This document shows, in pieces, positions 45,831 through 58,800 of a DNA stretch of 64,000 bases. The translations under genes and the position numbers were made by a program. Where the stretch lies: NCBI GenBank assembly GCA_018417955.1, contig JACTVC010000030.1:310001-374000 (forward strand), read 5' to 3'. The stretch is from Laccaria trichodermophora. Lineage: Eukaryota > Basidiomycota > Agaricomycetes > Agaricales > Hydnangiaceae. The stretch's first letter is position 1. Each line of letters starts with the position of its first letter. A model generated the notes under the pieces. That model was not told where the DNA came from. It did no database searches and saw only the letters and a program-made list of their open reading frames with translations.

Positions 45831-46723
45831 TGAGCAGCCCACCAGACTGTCAGAGTGTGAAAACACACTGCAGAACACTCTCCACAATGTCTGGTGCATT
45901 TGGTAGGGCAAACCTATGGTTGAGTCACAGCATGACAAAATGTAACAACTTTACATAGCAGGGAGCAACATTGACACAGTTTACAAGCATAAAACCTGTA
46001 TTGAATCATATTTTTATATGGAATGGTAAGCACATTGTAACTTGTAATGTATTTTATAATCTGGTGGCAGAAGAGGCATGTGGGGTTCAGACCAAGTTGA
46101 TTATGACAGGAGCACAAGTATACATAGATGTCACTATAGTACCATAACAATAGAAATTGACAATTGTCCCAATAAGTCATAAGGCTACCCCAATGGGCCC
46201 AATACACATGGACACTATGGGTCCATACGTGGGGCCCATGGTTGTATCCAGCCTATGGGATGAATGTGTGGGCCAATGGGTATCCATTACATGTACTTAT
46301 TGCCACAATCCATGGTACCATAGGTAGCCAAAGTATAATTTACAGTATAGCCCAATGTTGGGCCTCATCCACTCAAACTTAGACAGGTTCAAAACAGCCG
46401 TGCAAGCTGAAAATGGTTTGACGTCCGTAAGGGATGAAAAGTGTTCATTGATACTTTCCATATCAATACAGACCAAGGTATCCGCTTCGGACCCAGTAAT
46501 TTCCATAGTGTTCAGAGATCAGGGAATACTGAGTAACATATCCAGGGCAAAGTATCCGTAAACCTTTAACCGCTCCGCTTTCGTTCCGCGGCCGCGAATG
46601 CAAAAGCCACGGAATCAAGGACCACTGATGGCGGTTGCAGCCATCACGTCATGGAATGAAACACTTCAACCTCCACCCTTTGTAAATCCATTTCACAACA
46701 ATTTCTAATAAATGTATATAAAA
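45831..46723. other. Gene-free boundary between array and unique gene space
   Basis: No gene. Around 46190-46270 the words GGCCCA and TGGGCC recur in both orientations (GGGGCCCATGG core). From about 46550 CpG becomes normal, so the duplicated, eroded region ends near 46.3-46.5 kb. Confidence 0.5.
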
Positions 46724-47424
46724 CTACAGAGTGTCATCCATACTATCCGCACGATCCAGGTTTTCCCCAGAGTTCTTGAGGTGAGCGCCTGAACCCAGGG
46801 CCTTTGACTCAAGTTGAACCGCCGTTTGTTTGAGCCTGATAATTACGTCCAACTCCTCCAGCTGGATCTCTGCGTGAGCGCGGATGCCGAGCCAAACGTC
46901 CCTGGCCCTCCGCGCTTCCTCGTGATGACCTTTAGCAGATCCAGGGTGATTTTGTCGAAAAAGGTATGATGGACTCGCGAGGACGTCGATGCCCATGGTC
47001 CTGTTGGGATTCCTATCTGTTTCGGAGTTCGCAACAGCCACCTACAGAAGGTTTTCACAGCGTTGAAAATGAAATAAATGAAACAAACATACATTGGAGC
47101 CAAGATCGCCGCGCTCGAGTTGCCCACTTTTCAAAAGAGACTGAACAGCTACATTGAGTGATCAGTGGAATAAAATGGACATATGACCAAACTTACCCTT
47201 TGTTGGTGCAACCGTTTGGGACGTCACGTCTGCGGATGATGTCTGCGCATGTATTCCCAGCCAAATGGACTGTTTTCAAGTCATTGGGAGGCAATAATAA
47301 GATATTTATTAGCACGTACCAAGTGAGGAAGTAGATGACAGACAATGCGTTGCATGGACAATGGAGTATTTGAGCTGAGATCCTCCGGATTCGGCTGAGC
47401 TTCGTTGATGTCCGAAAACGGAAG
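46724..47424 (-). CDS. Small multi-exon gene of unknown function
   Basis: Minus-strand exons at about 47424-47320 (5' end unsure), 47269-47197, 47148-47093 and 47041-46724 are separated by introns of 50, 48 and 51 nt with good GT...AG sites and compatible phases. Together they give a protein of about 180 residues. Recognisable stretches are HLSIWLGIHAQTSSADVTSQ, KAVQSLLKSGQLERGDLGSN and VAVANSETDRNPNRTMGIDV; the C-terminal half is a charged helix (EEARRARDVW...LEELDVIIRLKQTAVQLESK) that could be a short coiled coil. An in-frame ATG lies at 47355, but open codons continue upstream to a TAA near 47432, so an extra 5' exon is possible. The gene diverges from the one at 47509. No known domain. 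Confidence 0.6.
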
Positions 47425-47508
47425 GTTGACATTTAAGCTTTAAGTCCACAACCTCTTTGTCCTCTCCCATCAACGTTTCCCATCCACCCAGTAACCATCC
47501 CAAGCGCT

Positions 47509-49850
47509 ATGTCCAGCCCACTCTCTGTTTTCAATATTCCCTCGGATCTCGCCAGCAGGCTTCCAACCCGCGAAAAAGCTGAGGAGGTTTACGCGCGGAT
47601 TCCGGGACTCATTGAACTCGCCCGCAACTGGTATAGGGAATCATACAAAGATGCGGATGAGGAGGCGAGGAGGAGTAAAGAGGATTCCCTACGAGAGGCT
47701 GTGGTAAGTTGATTTTACGATTGAATACTACAACGAACTCATTAAAACTACAGGGTTGGTATCTACGTTGCGCCCAAGTATTGCAACACGACGATGGCTT
47801 TTCAGTCTCACCTCAGATGGTACAGATTACCAACGAGGTTCTCGTCACGGAGCTCGGGCAACTCAACTGGGACGTTCTGGAGGACCCAGCCTGAACGGGA
47901 GGAAGAGGATATGATGGAAGTGGACGACTTCGACGACATCTTAGGTGATTGGAGCGTGAAATCGGAGAAGCCACCCACTCCGAAGAAGGGCAAAAAGACG
48001 GTCGCTGAGGCGGAAGGGTCGAAGAAGACGATGAGAGGGCAGAAATGCAAGGTGGAGGGAGGGGCTGATGATTATGTGGAGGTGGAGATTGTGGAAGGAT
48101 TGGGGACCAAGAAGAAGGCCAAGCTCCAGTCTGAGGGGAAGGAAGTCGAGACCGAGGACGGCGAGTACGACTTTGCGGCCATGGGAGTTACGGCGACTGA
48201 TCCCCGCCCCCCTGCTCGGAATACTTGCAAGCAATGCTGGATCGTCGAGGCGTCTTGCACTCCAGCAATAGGAGCCAAGGGAAACGCATGCGAAAGATGC
48301 CGGGTGAAGAAGATTGGATGTAGCTTCGTGGACACCCCCGGTTCCTCTGCGAATCGACTCACCTCCAATCCCATGCCAAAAAAGTCGACTTCGAAGAAGA
48401 CTCGCAAGCTGGATCCATCAGTCCCCATTGTCCTCGTCCCAGCTGTCAAGCCTCCGCCGAAAGCTGCTGCTGCCGCCACTGGCAATGCACCCCTGCCAAA
48501 GGAGACACGTCCTCGTCCTCGGGCAACCAAGGCTTCCGCGAAAACGGATGGTCCAGCCCAGACTGGGGGTTCTCGACCTCCCCCCGCCAAGAACGATGCC
48601 GCCAATCTGATCCCCGCGGACAAGACCACCGTTTACGCCAACAAACGGTACACCGGACCCAACCAGATCCCTGAGAAGTCCATGGCGGACGTGATCGTTC
48701 CCGCTACCAAGGAGGATCAGGGGGTCGCTCTGTGTGTTACGCGGGCATCAAGCCGACAGACAGCGGAGGCAGATGTCAATGTTACAGAGCAGAAGTCGAG
48801 GGACACGAGCGTACGACCAGGTCATGCTGGAGAAACACCCAGTAAGTTCGCGATTTGTTTTATTAAAATTCTTACTCAAGGATTGCAGGGTCTACTTTTG
48901 CTCAGCTCTGCGGAGGCTCCCCAGCGTCATACGATATCCCAGATCCATTCACCCATAGGCTGGACAGCCTTTCGACGTCCGTACAGCAACACACTGTGGA
49001 TCTGGACAGGATGTCCAGCAGGGTTCGGGAGACGTCAGCGCGGGTGGAGGCTATGTCTGCCATAGCTATTCGGCAGAAGGACCAGGAGATGGAGGAGTTG
49101 AAGAACGAGTTGGCGATGCAGAAGTCGCTGCTGGTGGACATGGAGGAAGGTCAAAGGGCGTTCGAGGAGAAGTTCCACCACTTCCAGGAACACGAGATCC
49201 AAGACACAGGCAGCATCGCTCTCGAGGAGCTAGAGGCACTCCGGGAAAGGGTTGACTCGTTGCCTCGAATCGTGACCCAGCAGCAGCTCAACAATGTATC
49301 CGAGAAGCTGCAAGCCCACGTTCAAGGCTTCATTGACCGGATAAACGACAAGCTCCATCTCAACGACTCCGCCACTAGCAAGCTTCCCGATGAGATGGAC
49401 AGTCTGGCCAGGAGGGTAGCAGGAATCGAGGAAGACGTCCGAAATGTTCGCCGCGGAGAGGAATATATTGAAGAGAGGTTGGCGAAGCTGGAGGGATTCT
49501 GCTTAAACCTCGCGGCCAGTGGCCTTCTGAAGCATTTGGATGAGGGCCGGACAAGGGTATCGCGTGCAGTGGGATGGGACAAAGTGGTGGAGGACGATGC
49601 AGTTTTGAAAGAGGTGGAGAGGGGTGGAGATGTCGAGGGGAAGTCGGATCATGAAGGGGCCGCGGGTCACGTTGACCCAATTCTAAACAAAGGTCTGGAC
49701 GACGCGGCCACGGGATATTCAACTCCATCCCACGACATTCAGCCTCAGTCTCCCTCCTTCGATGGACTCCTTCCCTCCATCAACGAGGGCCAATTTATCT
49801 ACAACTCAGTCGACGAGTCTCCAGTCGACCGGGCAAAAGCCCTGCATTAG
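47509..49850 (+). CDS. Cysteine-cluster and coiled-coil protein, Agaricomycete-type, function unknown
   Basis: Exons are 47509-47703, 47754-48841 and 48889-49850, with introns of 50 and 47 nt (both GTAAGT) and matching phases. Within exon 2 the frame must change between 47838 and 47894: either a third intron with a weak GTTCTC donor (47838-47889, phase 0) or a +1 shift at GCC-TGA. Without that extra intron the protein is about 747 residues. After an acidic, Lys-rich stretch comes a cysteine cluster (CKQCWIVEASC, then ACERCRVKKIGCSF, about 48227-48332), a basic/Pro-rich linker, and a long coiled coil in exon 3 (MEELKNELAMQKSLLVDMEE onward). The Cys spacing is Zn-binding-like but is not the Zn2Cys6 signature. 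A nuclear role is plausible, not shown. Confidence 0.7.
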
Positions 49851-49956
49851 GTACTTGGCTACTCAGAAGATTGGGGGATTCGTATTTGTCGTACATAGAT
49901 CTTGTTGCATTTTAATATTTTGAAATTATACACCATTGACTTCTAGAATGGCCTTT

Positions 49957-49987
49957 GATTCCCTCTGATGTCCCATCAGAGGGAATC
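49957..49987. repeat. Perfect 14-bp inverted repeat between convergent genes
   Basis: GATTCCCTCTGATG, three bases, then its exact reverse complement, in the 384-bp gap between the stops of the two convergent genes (49850 and 50235). The rest of the gap is A/T-rich without a frame. It may help end transcription of either gene or be a MITE relic. Confidence 0.8.
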
Positions 49988-50234
49988 GAACATAAAGCAC
50001 CCGCGGGTGATTTATGTTAGTGACAATTCATACGTCTGGATGACAGTGACGTTCACACAATGCAAGTGAAAATGATTGATAAATCTACACACACACCCAC
50101 GGATGATTGATATCGCTGGCAGTACTGGATGCGGATCACGCAACCATAGGCATTTTGGATCCGCGGATCCGGATGACATTGATAGAGATAATCAACAAGC
50201 AATCAAATGACTTAAAGGTCCCTATACCATCCAA

Positions 50235-52360
50235 TCACTTCCTCCTGCCCCCACGCTTAGCCTTCAACCTTGTCATAGGGACGGATGGACCAGCGACATT
50301 GGTCCGGTTGCTGCTTCTTGTAGCTATCCCTGCCATCCGAGGCTTTTTCGATGGAGGGCCTTTCTCCTTCTCAGGCAGCTGGCTATCCCCGCAGTCGGAT
50401 TTATCCAAAGGATGCTTTCCCAACTGAGACATCGTATTGATTTCACCTCTATTCTCTGGCCCATCCACCCTCATTTCTGGAGCTTTGCAACTGCCCCCGT
50501 CATCCACGGGAGCAACGTCCGCAGGCAGGGATAGCTGCAGAGAGGTCGACGCCCAAGTCTGGAACACTCGAAATTGCGTCATCGCCTGGTCCTCGGACCA
50601 TGTCAGACATTCGGAGGGCAGGTGGGCGGCAAACCTCTGCCATAAGGCCTTTTCAGAGGGCTCCAGGGTCTCTGGTGCTGATAGCGTGGTGGCAGACGTG
50701 GATACATGTCCTCGGCTGACAATTAAATCCGCCTGGTCCATTGTTGTCATTCTGGGCAGGACGTTATCAGACGGGTATGTACTGTGGGGTTGAGATCCGC
50801 GGGTGGTATTGATACTTGCTATGAGTTGTGCACAGCCTGCGGATGGGGAGGTCCGCTCATTTGGAGATAGGGTGGTTGTGAGCATTGCATGGCCTGCGGA
50901 TGGCGAGGTCTGTTCATTCAGAGATGGGGTCTGGGTTGTGAATGTCAACTCGCGGTTGTCGATGGTAGTTGTGACGCCCACGGATGTAGAGATAGTCTTG
51001 GGAGCCATACCACTGTCCTTTCTGGTGTCATTCCCAAGTGGCAATGGCTTCTGTTGTGATTTTCTCCTTGCCCCATGTGCGACGAGAGGGTCATCATCCG
51101 AAAACTCCATGTCGTCAATCGCCTGGAGCTCAAGTTCCTCTCCGGACGACTTGATGATGGCCAAGGACGTTGGCCCTTTTTTTCTGTTAGTCTTCCGCTT
51201 ATTGGCACTTCCCCTGGATCGTTTTTCCTTCCCTTTGCCTGGTTTGACAGGGATTTCTACTTCTTCATCACTGGTCGCGTCTCCCTCATTCGGCCGCGGG
51301 GCACGTCCGGACGCCATACCCTTGGCTCTGGCCGCCTGCCGCGATGGCTGCTTGCTATTGGTCCGGATGTCTGGAAGTTTAGCTGCAACCCGTTCACCTC
51401 CCTGGAGCACATGCCGAAATCGAAAGACAATCTGTCCAGCTTTTTGCCGACTTATCCAGAAGGTCAGGAGCTTTTTGACTTTGTGAATGGCCAAATGGGA
51501 TGGCTCCGCATCCAGTGTATGGTCATCCAGAAGATATTGCGGATCAATAAAACCCGCCGGATCCTTTAGAATATCTGCCCATGGAATCCTGGACGTTCTA
51601 CCATCAGTAGCCAATGCTTTCATGACTTTAGAACATGGTGATACGGAGTGAACCTGTTCACACTCACAGTAATGCAGTCCAATGAATGATCTCAATAGCT
51701 TCTTCAGCCATCGGATCATGACCTCCCCTTTGACCTCCGAGGGCCATGTATCAGGTTCAGGCAGTATTGGCTCACCATTCACCCTTGTGTCCAGATCCAT
51801 TGGAGCACTACGGTTCCCTCTGAGGGCAATCTCACTCTCTCCGGACTTGTCCTTTCCATCGTAACATTGCTGCAGATATTTTCCCCAGGAAATGTCAGAT
51901 AAACCCCCTTCCGGAATGACGTCTCGATAGCTGGTCCCCATCCCGAGCTCAGCATTAAAGTCGAACTTAGATGCAGATAGTGTTCCATCCTTGTCCCTAC
52001 ATCCCCAGAAAATATATACTCTGCCGCCGAGCTGCTTCCACGCCTTCTCCGCAAACATCTGGCAGAATTTCATGGCGGACTTTACTGCAAGCCTGTTTGC
52101 ACGGGACTGAGCCGGCTGAAAATCATGAGGGGAAGGGCATACCTCTGCTTCTCCTCATCCGGAGGTCCTTCTAAATTCCACCACCTTGCCGTCTCCTTTA
52201 GCTCCTCTATCTCCGACTCCGCCATATTGCTCAGCACTGAATTCAACCCAACTTGAAAGCTCCCAAACTTGATTTCCCCATCCCCCGATAACATCCGTTG
52301 GGCGTCTTTGATCTCCATTTTTTTTTGAACGGCTGCCACAGTCCGGAAGTTCCAATTCAT
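50235..52360 (-). CDS. Basic nuclear-type protein of an expanded Agaricomycete family, function unknown
   Basis: Exon 1 is 52360-52143 and exon 2 is 52092-50235, with a 50-nt intron (GTATGC...AAACAG) and phase 2 join, giving 691 residues. The ATG at 52360 is chosen because upstream codons soon run into the LTR at 52475. The first 170 residues (KFGSFQVGLNSVLSNMAESE, SAMKFCQMFAEKAW, FDFNAELGMG) and a second block (WADILKDPAGFIDPQYLLDD) match a family I have seen in many mushroom genomes, HMG-like in the first part but unproven. The rest is low-complexity with several basic, NLS-like runs (KEKRSRGSANKRKTNRKK, and PSKKPRM near the end) and SPSAG repeats. It is convergent with the gene ending at 49850. 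Confidence 0.7.
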
Positions 52361-52474
52361 GCTTCTTATTTTTATATCCTTGGGTGTGAAACTGAAGGGC
52401 TGATCGGGACTTCTCGACGAAGGCGTGAGTGCGAGATGGCGGCGGAGAATATTCGGGGTACGCGAGAGAGTGTT

Positions 52475-52758
52475 TGTAACGTGGTGCCGCAAGGCAATAC
52501 CACGTTGAGAATATCCTGTGACCCAGGAACTGGGGTGCGGTCACCCGGCGCAGGACTCTTGTATCCCGGAGGGGAGGCATAAGGCTGCCTAGCCGTATAG
52601 AAATGGGGTGACTCCGTCCACATGTAAAGTATAATGTGGTTGCAAAGTGTCTTCTATTTGTTATAAATGCAACACTATATAGAGTTGAACAAACATGAAC
52701 AATTACGATGGTTCTAGATCACGCATGTACTTGCAGTGTACACTATCACACCGTTACA
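52475..52758 (-). repeat. 3' LTR of retroelement (284 bp)
   Basis: On the minus strand it starts TGTAACGGTGTG and ends CCACGTTACA, giving TG...CA with TGTAACG/CGTTACA inverted ends. It is preceded by a polypurine tract (GGGGGGC, plus-strand gcccccc at 52761-52767). The flanking five bases on the gene side are GTGTT (52470-52474); the partner duplication would be beyond the right window edge. Confidence 0.7.
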
Positions 52759-52896
52759 AAGCCCCCCTGTGAGATTGGAGCATCGTCCCAGTCTTCAATT
52801 CCATATCGCATAGGCTGTAGCTTTGGAAGTACTGTCCCCTTTTAGCATTAGTTTCTGTCCTCGGTCATTGAGTTATCGAAACTCAAGAGGTCCATT

Positions 52897-55800
52897 TCAA
52901 GTAGAAGGAAAATGAAATTCAAGTGAAGTTCCAGTTTCAGGTAAGGTACCCATCGCTCGGAGAGTAGTGGTCAGGGTCGTTGACTCATCTACGTTCAACG
53001 CACATGACGTAGTAGTCGGTAATAAAACAATCTCACCTGAGGCAGACAAAGCGATTGCTACTGGCTTTGTTACTGAGGTGCTGAGAGAGCACCTGTCTGG
53101 CGGTATAGAATACAGCGACGCCATGGAGGTTCCCCGTAACCAGTCAGATTTCCGTGTATCTCTGGATTGGGACTGCTCATCAGCTATGTCCGCACCAACC
53201 GGCAGCGAGGTATTATACGGTACTCTAGAAGTTGCAGGAGTATGAGGAACTGATGGTAGAAGCGAGACTAGCTTCGTTACTCTATCAGGCCTAGGGAACA
53301 TGACGGGAAGGGCAATTAAAGATTCCGTGATATTGTGGGCCCCGCACAATTGTGCATAATGCTTCTTGATTGAGTTCGAGTACTCTTCTTTCAGGCAAGT
53401 TCGCCTGGAAGGGTCGAAGTCTGGAGTGGGTTTGTTCTCCTTTGTAGCTTCCTTCAACGATAGAACGCCAACATTGATTTCCGTTTGAGATCGAATCGGG
53501 TCGATAGACATGGCATTAGTCCTAGCAGCTGAGTCAGTCAGAACCTCTAGAGCAGCGTGCAGACCGCGCTTAAGGTTGAGAGAATCGATTTCGTGTACAA
53601 CCAGGCAAGAGTTACTGTCTTTCCCGTGCCATTGGGTGTGTCGTCTTTCCGCCTCGTTCGACCATAAGCCTAGATAGTGATCATCTATTATCCTTCCTAG
53701 TACTTCGTCTTTCGGACTTGGCATCCTGGACAGAGTCGGTGGGGACCATATCGCTGAGGCATAACAGAGGGTCACTCGTTCATCTTCAATGCTTCCTTGA
53801 GCATTCGCTACCCAGTTAACAGATAACAAATACTGTTTATAACTTCGTAAGAAATCGAGACCTTCAGGGTTGGTCGTTATCAGAAGGATTTGATGGCTAT
53901 GTGAGACTTCCTGTATTGATTTGAATGAATGGTAGGACTTGGGCGCCTCGCAGGGGTTATTTGCCCCTATGCCCATTTCTTGTCGTATTCGTAACAACCG
54001 ATTTACATGATACCGTCCTCCAGAAGCCAGTAGACTTAGAGCGCTTCCTTTGGATTGGTAGCCTATCTTAGTATTCTGATAAATGTTATAGGCTGGAGTG
54101 TATACTTTAGCGTCCTTATTCATGGAGAGCCAGAGGGACAATTTTTGTAGTCGCGCTGTATAGCAGCGTGGTCCAACGAGTAGGCTCTCGGATTTGCATA
54201 CCCAATGTGGCACATAATCGATTTTGTATTTCCATGTGTACAGTCGAATCTTCCATCTGGCGTCAATAAGGTACAGTGGAGGTTCATCAAGCCTTCCTCG
54301 GGGATGACTCGTGGAAGCTATAGTCCTTTCGTCTGGTTGCGTTTCCATATAACGAGGGGTCAAGAATTTGTCCGTCTCCAAACCTTCAGCGGGTTCTTCG
54401 CACATGATCAGATCTTCAGTTATGAGCAATTGCAATTGTTTCGCTCTATTCTCATTTAGCGACCTTATGGATACTAATCCAATTATTGAGGGGCGAGATT
54501 GAGGGTATGTTTTGGGGAACAGCGGAATGTCCCCCTGCCTCTTTGGATTGGGAGGACTCCTGCTTCTTAATGTATCACTGAGTCGACCTTCAACTACCTT
54601 CATTGCGTCCGGAGAATCTTCGCGCTTTTCCTCAGCTGCGAGTGGTCGTCCAGTACCGTCATTTGAGACAATCTTATAAGAGACGTCTTGCCCCCACTCA
54701 GCACAATAGGCTGCTACAGGAGCCGCTTCCCTAATCACTCTGTTTTCAACTCTTAAAGCCTCCTTGTCCTTCCAAGTATCTTGTTCTATAGAAGCACTGT
54801 TGGCGTTCATCAGAGGGTCCCATGTAGGAGTTCGTATTAATTGAAAGAGGGGATTGACGTGGGGGAGTATTCGACCAGTCTGGAGGATGACTCTGTTTGG
54901 ACCAGGGAGAGTGGTAAGGACAGCCCCCGATGCAATTAGTAGTTGGTCGACCTTTTCGTAGATTCGCGCCCATCCAGAGGCTGCATGGTCCATGATTAGG
55001 ATGATTTCCTCCCCACACCTGGAAGGCTGAGATGCGGCCAGAACTTCCGTAACTACAGGGGCCTCAGATTCAGCTAGCACGATAAATTTGTCTGGCATAG
55101 CCCCCCATTCGCTCGGTTGATCAGCTTCACGTTGAACTTTGTGTAGCTTGATGGCAGCTTGAGGTCCCTCGTCTTCGGTCTCTCGTACTGCTTCCAACAG
55201 GGTATGACTAGGATTTCCTAGGAGATCCTTTATTCGTATAATTGGGTCTTGTCGTAGACTGACGCTTCGGGTTAGATCTGGGGTATTGGTGTACAACTTG
55301 TACATTTCGTTTACTATCAGGGGGCCTGACGTGGGTGTGTCCGCAGGACTCGGAGCGTTCTTAGCTAGTTCAAGGATGATCTCTGAGCTCATGTGCCATC
55401 GCCACTTACCATCCTCCTTTAGGGGTCTAAATGACAGTGCAACGATCATAGAGTGGAGAGGGATGCGATTCGAGTAGTAAATGACCATTTCGAAGGTTTT
55501 CAGTCGATTGGTTACTGTCACAGGGCAAATAGGATCCAAGTTCGTTTGAGTCTTCCTTTTATGGTTCGACCATCCAAATTGCGAGACTTTTTGTCCTAAT
55601 CGTAACGCGGATGAGTAGTCCTTGTAGCATATCACAGGACTTCGTGAGGGGTTTCTCGATGTGGCTATGGTCTTTAACACCTTTGCAGGGTAAGTTGACG
55701 ATCCACGGTGTCGAATATGAATAGTCGCGGGAGCAGAGCTAATACCTTGGGTATGAACAATTGACAGTAGGTCAACACGTTCCTGGAGCCTGCTTCGATT

Positions 55801-58800
55801 TGGCCAAAGTCTCAAGTAGCAATGGAAGGTAGCCCTTCCTTCAATGTCTTCGGCCATCCGGAGTAGAGCAAAATCTGCTAGGGCATCAGACAAGGATACT
55901 CGAGTTCCAGGTAAGACTTGTATTATTTCTACTCGGTCAAGGGAGGACGACTTGTCCAGTATAGTCCAAGCATTGCGATCTCGATAGCTCCTTACGACGT
56001 ACTGCTTGCCATTACAGTAGACATCCATTGAGAATCCCCACAAGCTGTCTGTAGATTTAATTACTCTAGCTTTGGACCAAGCTTTGAGTTGTCGGTCTAT
56101 GGCTTCATGCCTAGCTGAGGTTGTCCCATATATAGGTTCCGAGTTCGGTTGAGCATCTCTTAGCAGCGGGGTCTGAACTCGCGCTTTTATATGTTCTAAT
56201 CGATCGTCCCCTCTGAAGACCGCAACATTATGGCACAACACTACAGTTAACCTTTCTTGATACTCAAGAGGTATGTTTCCATCAAGGGGATTCTTCAGAA
56301 CAGCTAGCGTTCTCGGTCTTCGAGGAATGTTGTCCTTGAGACGGTTATGCTCCTGACCAATTAGTATTCCTGGACCTGGAACAGTAGCCCTTATTGCTTC
56401 TGTTTCAACTTGACTAACACCCGGGTCATGTAGATACTCAACTACTTCCCCCACTAGGACATGCCACGGGCGAGGGCTGACGTCAGGCACGGATGCCAGG
56501 ATAACATTATACGGCTGGATACAGGTACAGTCCCGAACCTTGAATCCCATACGCCGTTTCGCGACTATGCCGATCTCAATTCCATAATTGACGTTCAGAG
56601 CCAAGGCAGCGGATATTACGCACCTGGGTATGGGCGCCCGGATAACATCATATGGCTGGACACAAGTACAGTCCCAAGCCTTGAATCTCACACGCTGTTT
56701 CGCGCCTATGCCAATCTCAACTCTGAAATTGGTGTTCGGAGCTGGGGCAGCGAATATTACGCGCCCGGGTTGCCATGTAGCTACCTTGTGATGTTCGGAG
56801 GTGATTCTGGCAACCTTCTGTCTGTTTGTGTTCCAAGATCCGGCTACTCGATCCATAGTCTTCGTCTGAATCCCTTTCAAAACTCTGGAGGTTAGCGTTA
56901 TTCCCTTGCTTTTCCTTCTTTCGCGACTCCTAACTCTTTGTTCATTAGGGTGGAGGGCACAGGCTCTATAACAAGTTGTGTCCAGTGACGATCGGATTTG
57001 GTCAGTAACCTTGCGTGATTTAGCGATATTCTCACGCAAATTAACAGTGGCTTGCACATGCTTTATAGCAGATAAATGTTGAGTATCCGCTTTTCCCTCT
57101 TCATTGGAATCCGATTTGCCATGATTTTTATGCGCATTACCAGGAGCGTCACATTTCTCGGAAGACAGATATTTCCAAGGGAAACGTTTGGAACCGGTGC
57201 GTGTGTATTCCTTATGTGGCAGCTTGGGGTTTACTTTGAATTTGTTCCGCTCGAGGATTACTTCAATCATTGTTTCAACACATGGGAATTCCTTCTTGCG
57301 CGCGGCTCTAGGCCCCCCAGCCCGGAACGGTTCATCAATGGACTTAATCTTAATGTCGCTAGCGAAGCCTACATCTCCCCTTTTAACAGCTTTCTCATGT
57401 GAGACATAGGAGTACAGATTGACTTCCATATAGTTGGTCCTTGCCTTCGCTGCGTGCACTGCGCGCGAAGGCTCCTTCCAGCAGTGTAGAGCAGGCCTCC
57501 CATGGAGCTCGACCTGTGGTCGGAACACAGGCAACTTTTTATTCATTTGCTCAGCTGCTAAGTGTATATCCCATAGGGCAAAGCAAAGGGCTCCTTTGCC
57601 AGGGTGGCAAGTCTGGTCTCGAGTGTGTTCTTCATCTAGAAAACGAATTTGATTATCGATTTTCTCATAGTTGCGAACATGAGAGTGGTAGGCGAGACCC
57701 GAAATTGATAAAGGAGCGTAGGAGGTCCGTGATGCCACAAGCCCAGAGCAGTCTGAGGAAACGGTCACCGGGGTCGCTATTAACCCCTTCATGATTGCTA
57801 ACCTGTTCAAGTGATCTTCGACTCCTGAAACGTTGACCTTTTCTGCTTCAGGTAATCGCTGCACGGTGTGTTTAATTGATATAAGAATGGTTGTCATGTT
57901 TGGTACTGGAGGGAATACTCTTGAATTCTGGGCTTCATCCGCTGCGGCATTACGCGCGTGATTTGGTCCTATGGTGGAAGCTGATGAACCTCTTGAGAGC
58001 CCAGATCTTTCTCTTTCGAATGAGTATTGGAGTGTCAAGGGTTGACATTCTAAGTTTCCAAGGAAGGTCGTCTCGTTTGAAAGCTCCGTTTGATTGCGTC
58101 TGGTAAGATTTTCAAAGTAAATCCATAGTTTAGTAGATGGGTAAAGGAATCGCTTCGTCCGAGACCATCCTCGAGCACGTCTTCGGTTTCGAGTCCTACT
58201 ACTAGTCATCCGGGGCCATTTCTGGCATGATTGCGCATGTTGAGTAGCGAAATCCTCAAGGTTTCGGTTATAACACTCCTTCCTGGGTCGTAATCTCCTA
58301 GAAGGATGTTTGATGTATACTGTCAGGCTGTATGATTGGAGGGGGTGAGTAGTTGATACCTCCGTTCGGCGTGAGGGAAGAACCGAAACTGGCAGAGGGG
58401 GAGGGTTATAATTTAACGAGAATTGAATCCCCTTTCGCTTATAAAAGGACCCTGCCAAAACTAGCATGGTCAGCTTCATCGATGGGATGGCCTGTAAAGC
58501 TTTAGGCCGCATATTAGGTTCGATTCCATAAGAGGCTTCGTGATCTGTGAAAGGGGAAGAAGACTCCTCGTCTAAGTCTTCCCTTTGAGGAACAGTCTCG
58601 GTATAATCCTTGACCTTGGTCATTGCTCCCAATAGGCTGGTTGGCTCACTTCGCATAAACTGTTTCCTGGTTATGAATAGAGCCAATTCGGCTATGGAAA
58701 TTTCGCTATGAGTCTTATCAGACTTAGGGTTATTCGCGCTCCTTAAGCCTGTAGGTACGTTCATGCAACCACGAGGCTTAAGCGTTCCGTTCGCGCTCAT

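Noticed and set aside
47309..47503. Minus-strand frame MGWLLGG... starting 6 bp from the divergent gene
   Set aside because: Starts at TTG and its phase does not fit the downstream exons; the phase giving HLSIWLGIHAQTSS is preferred.
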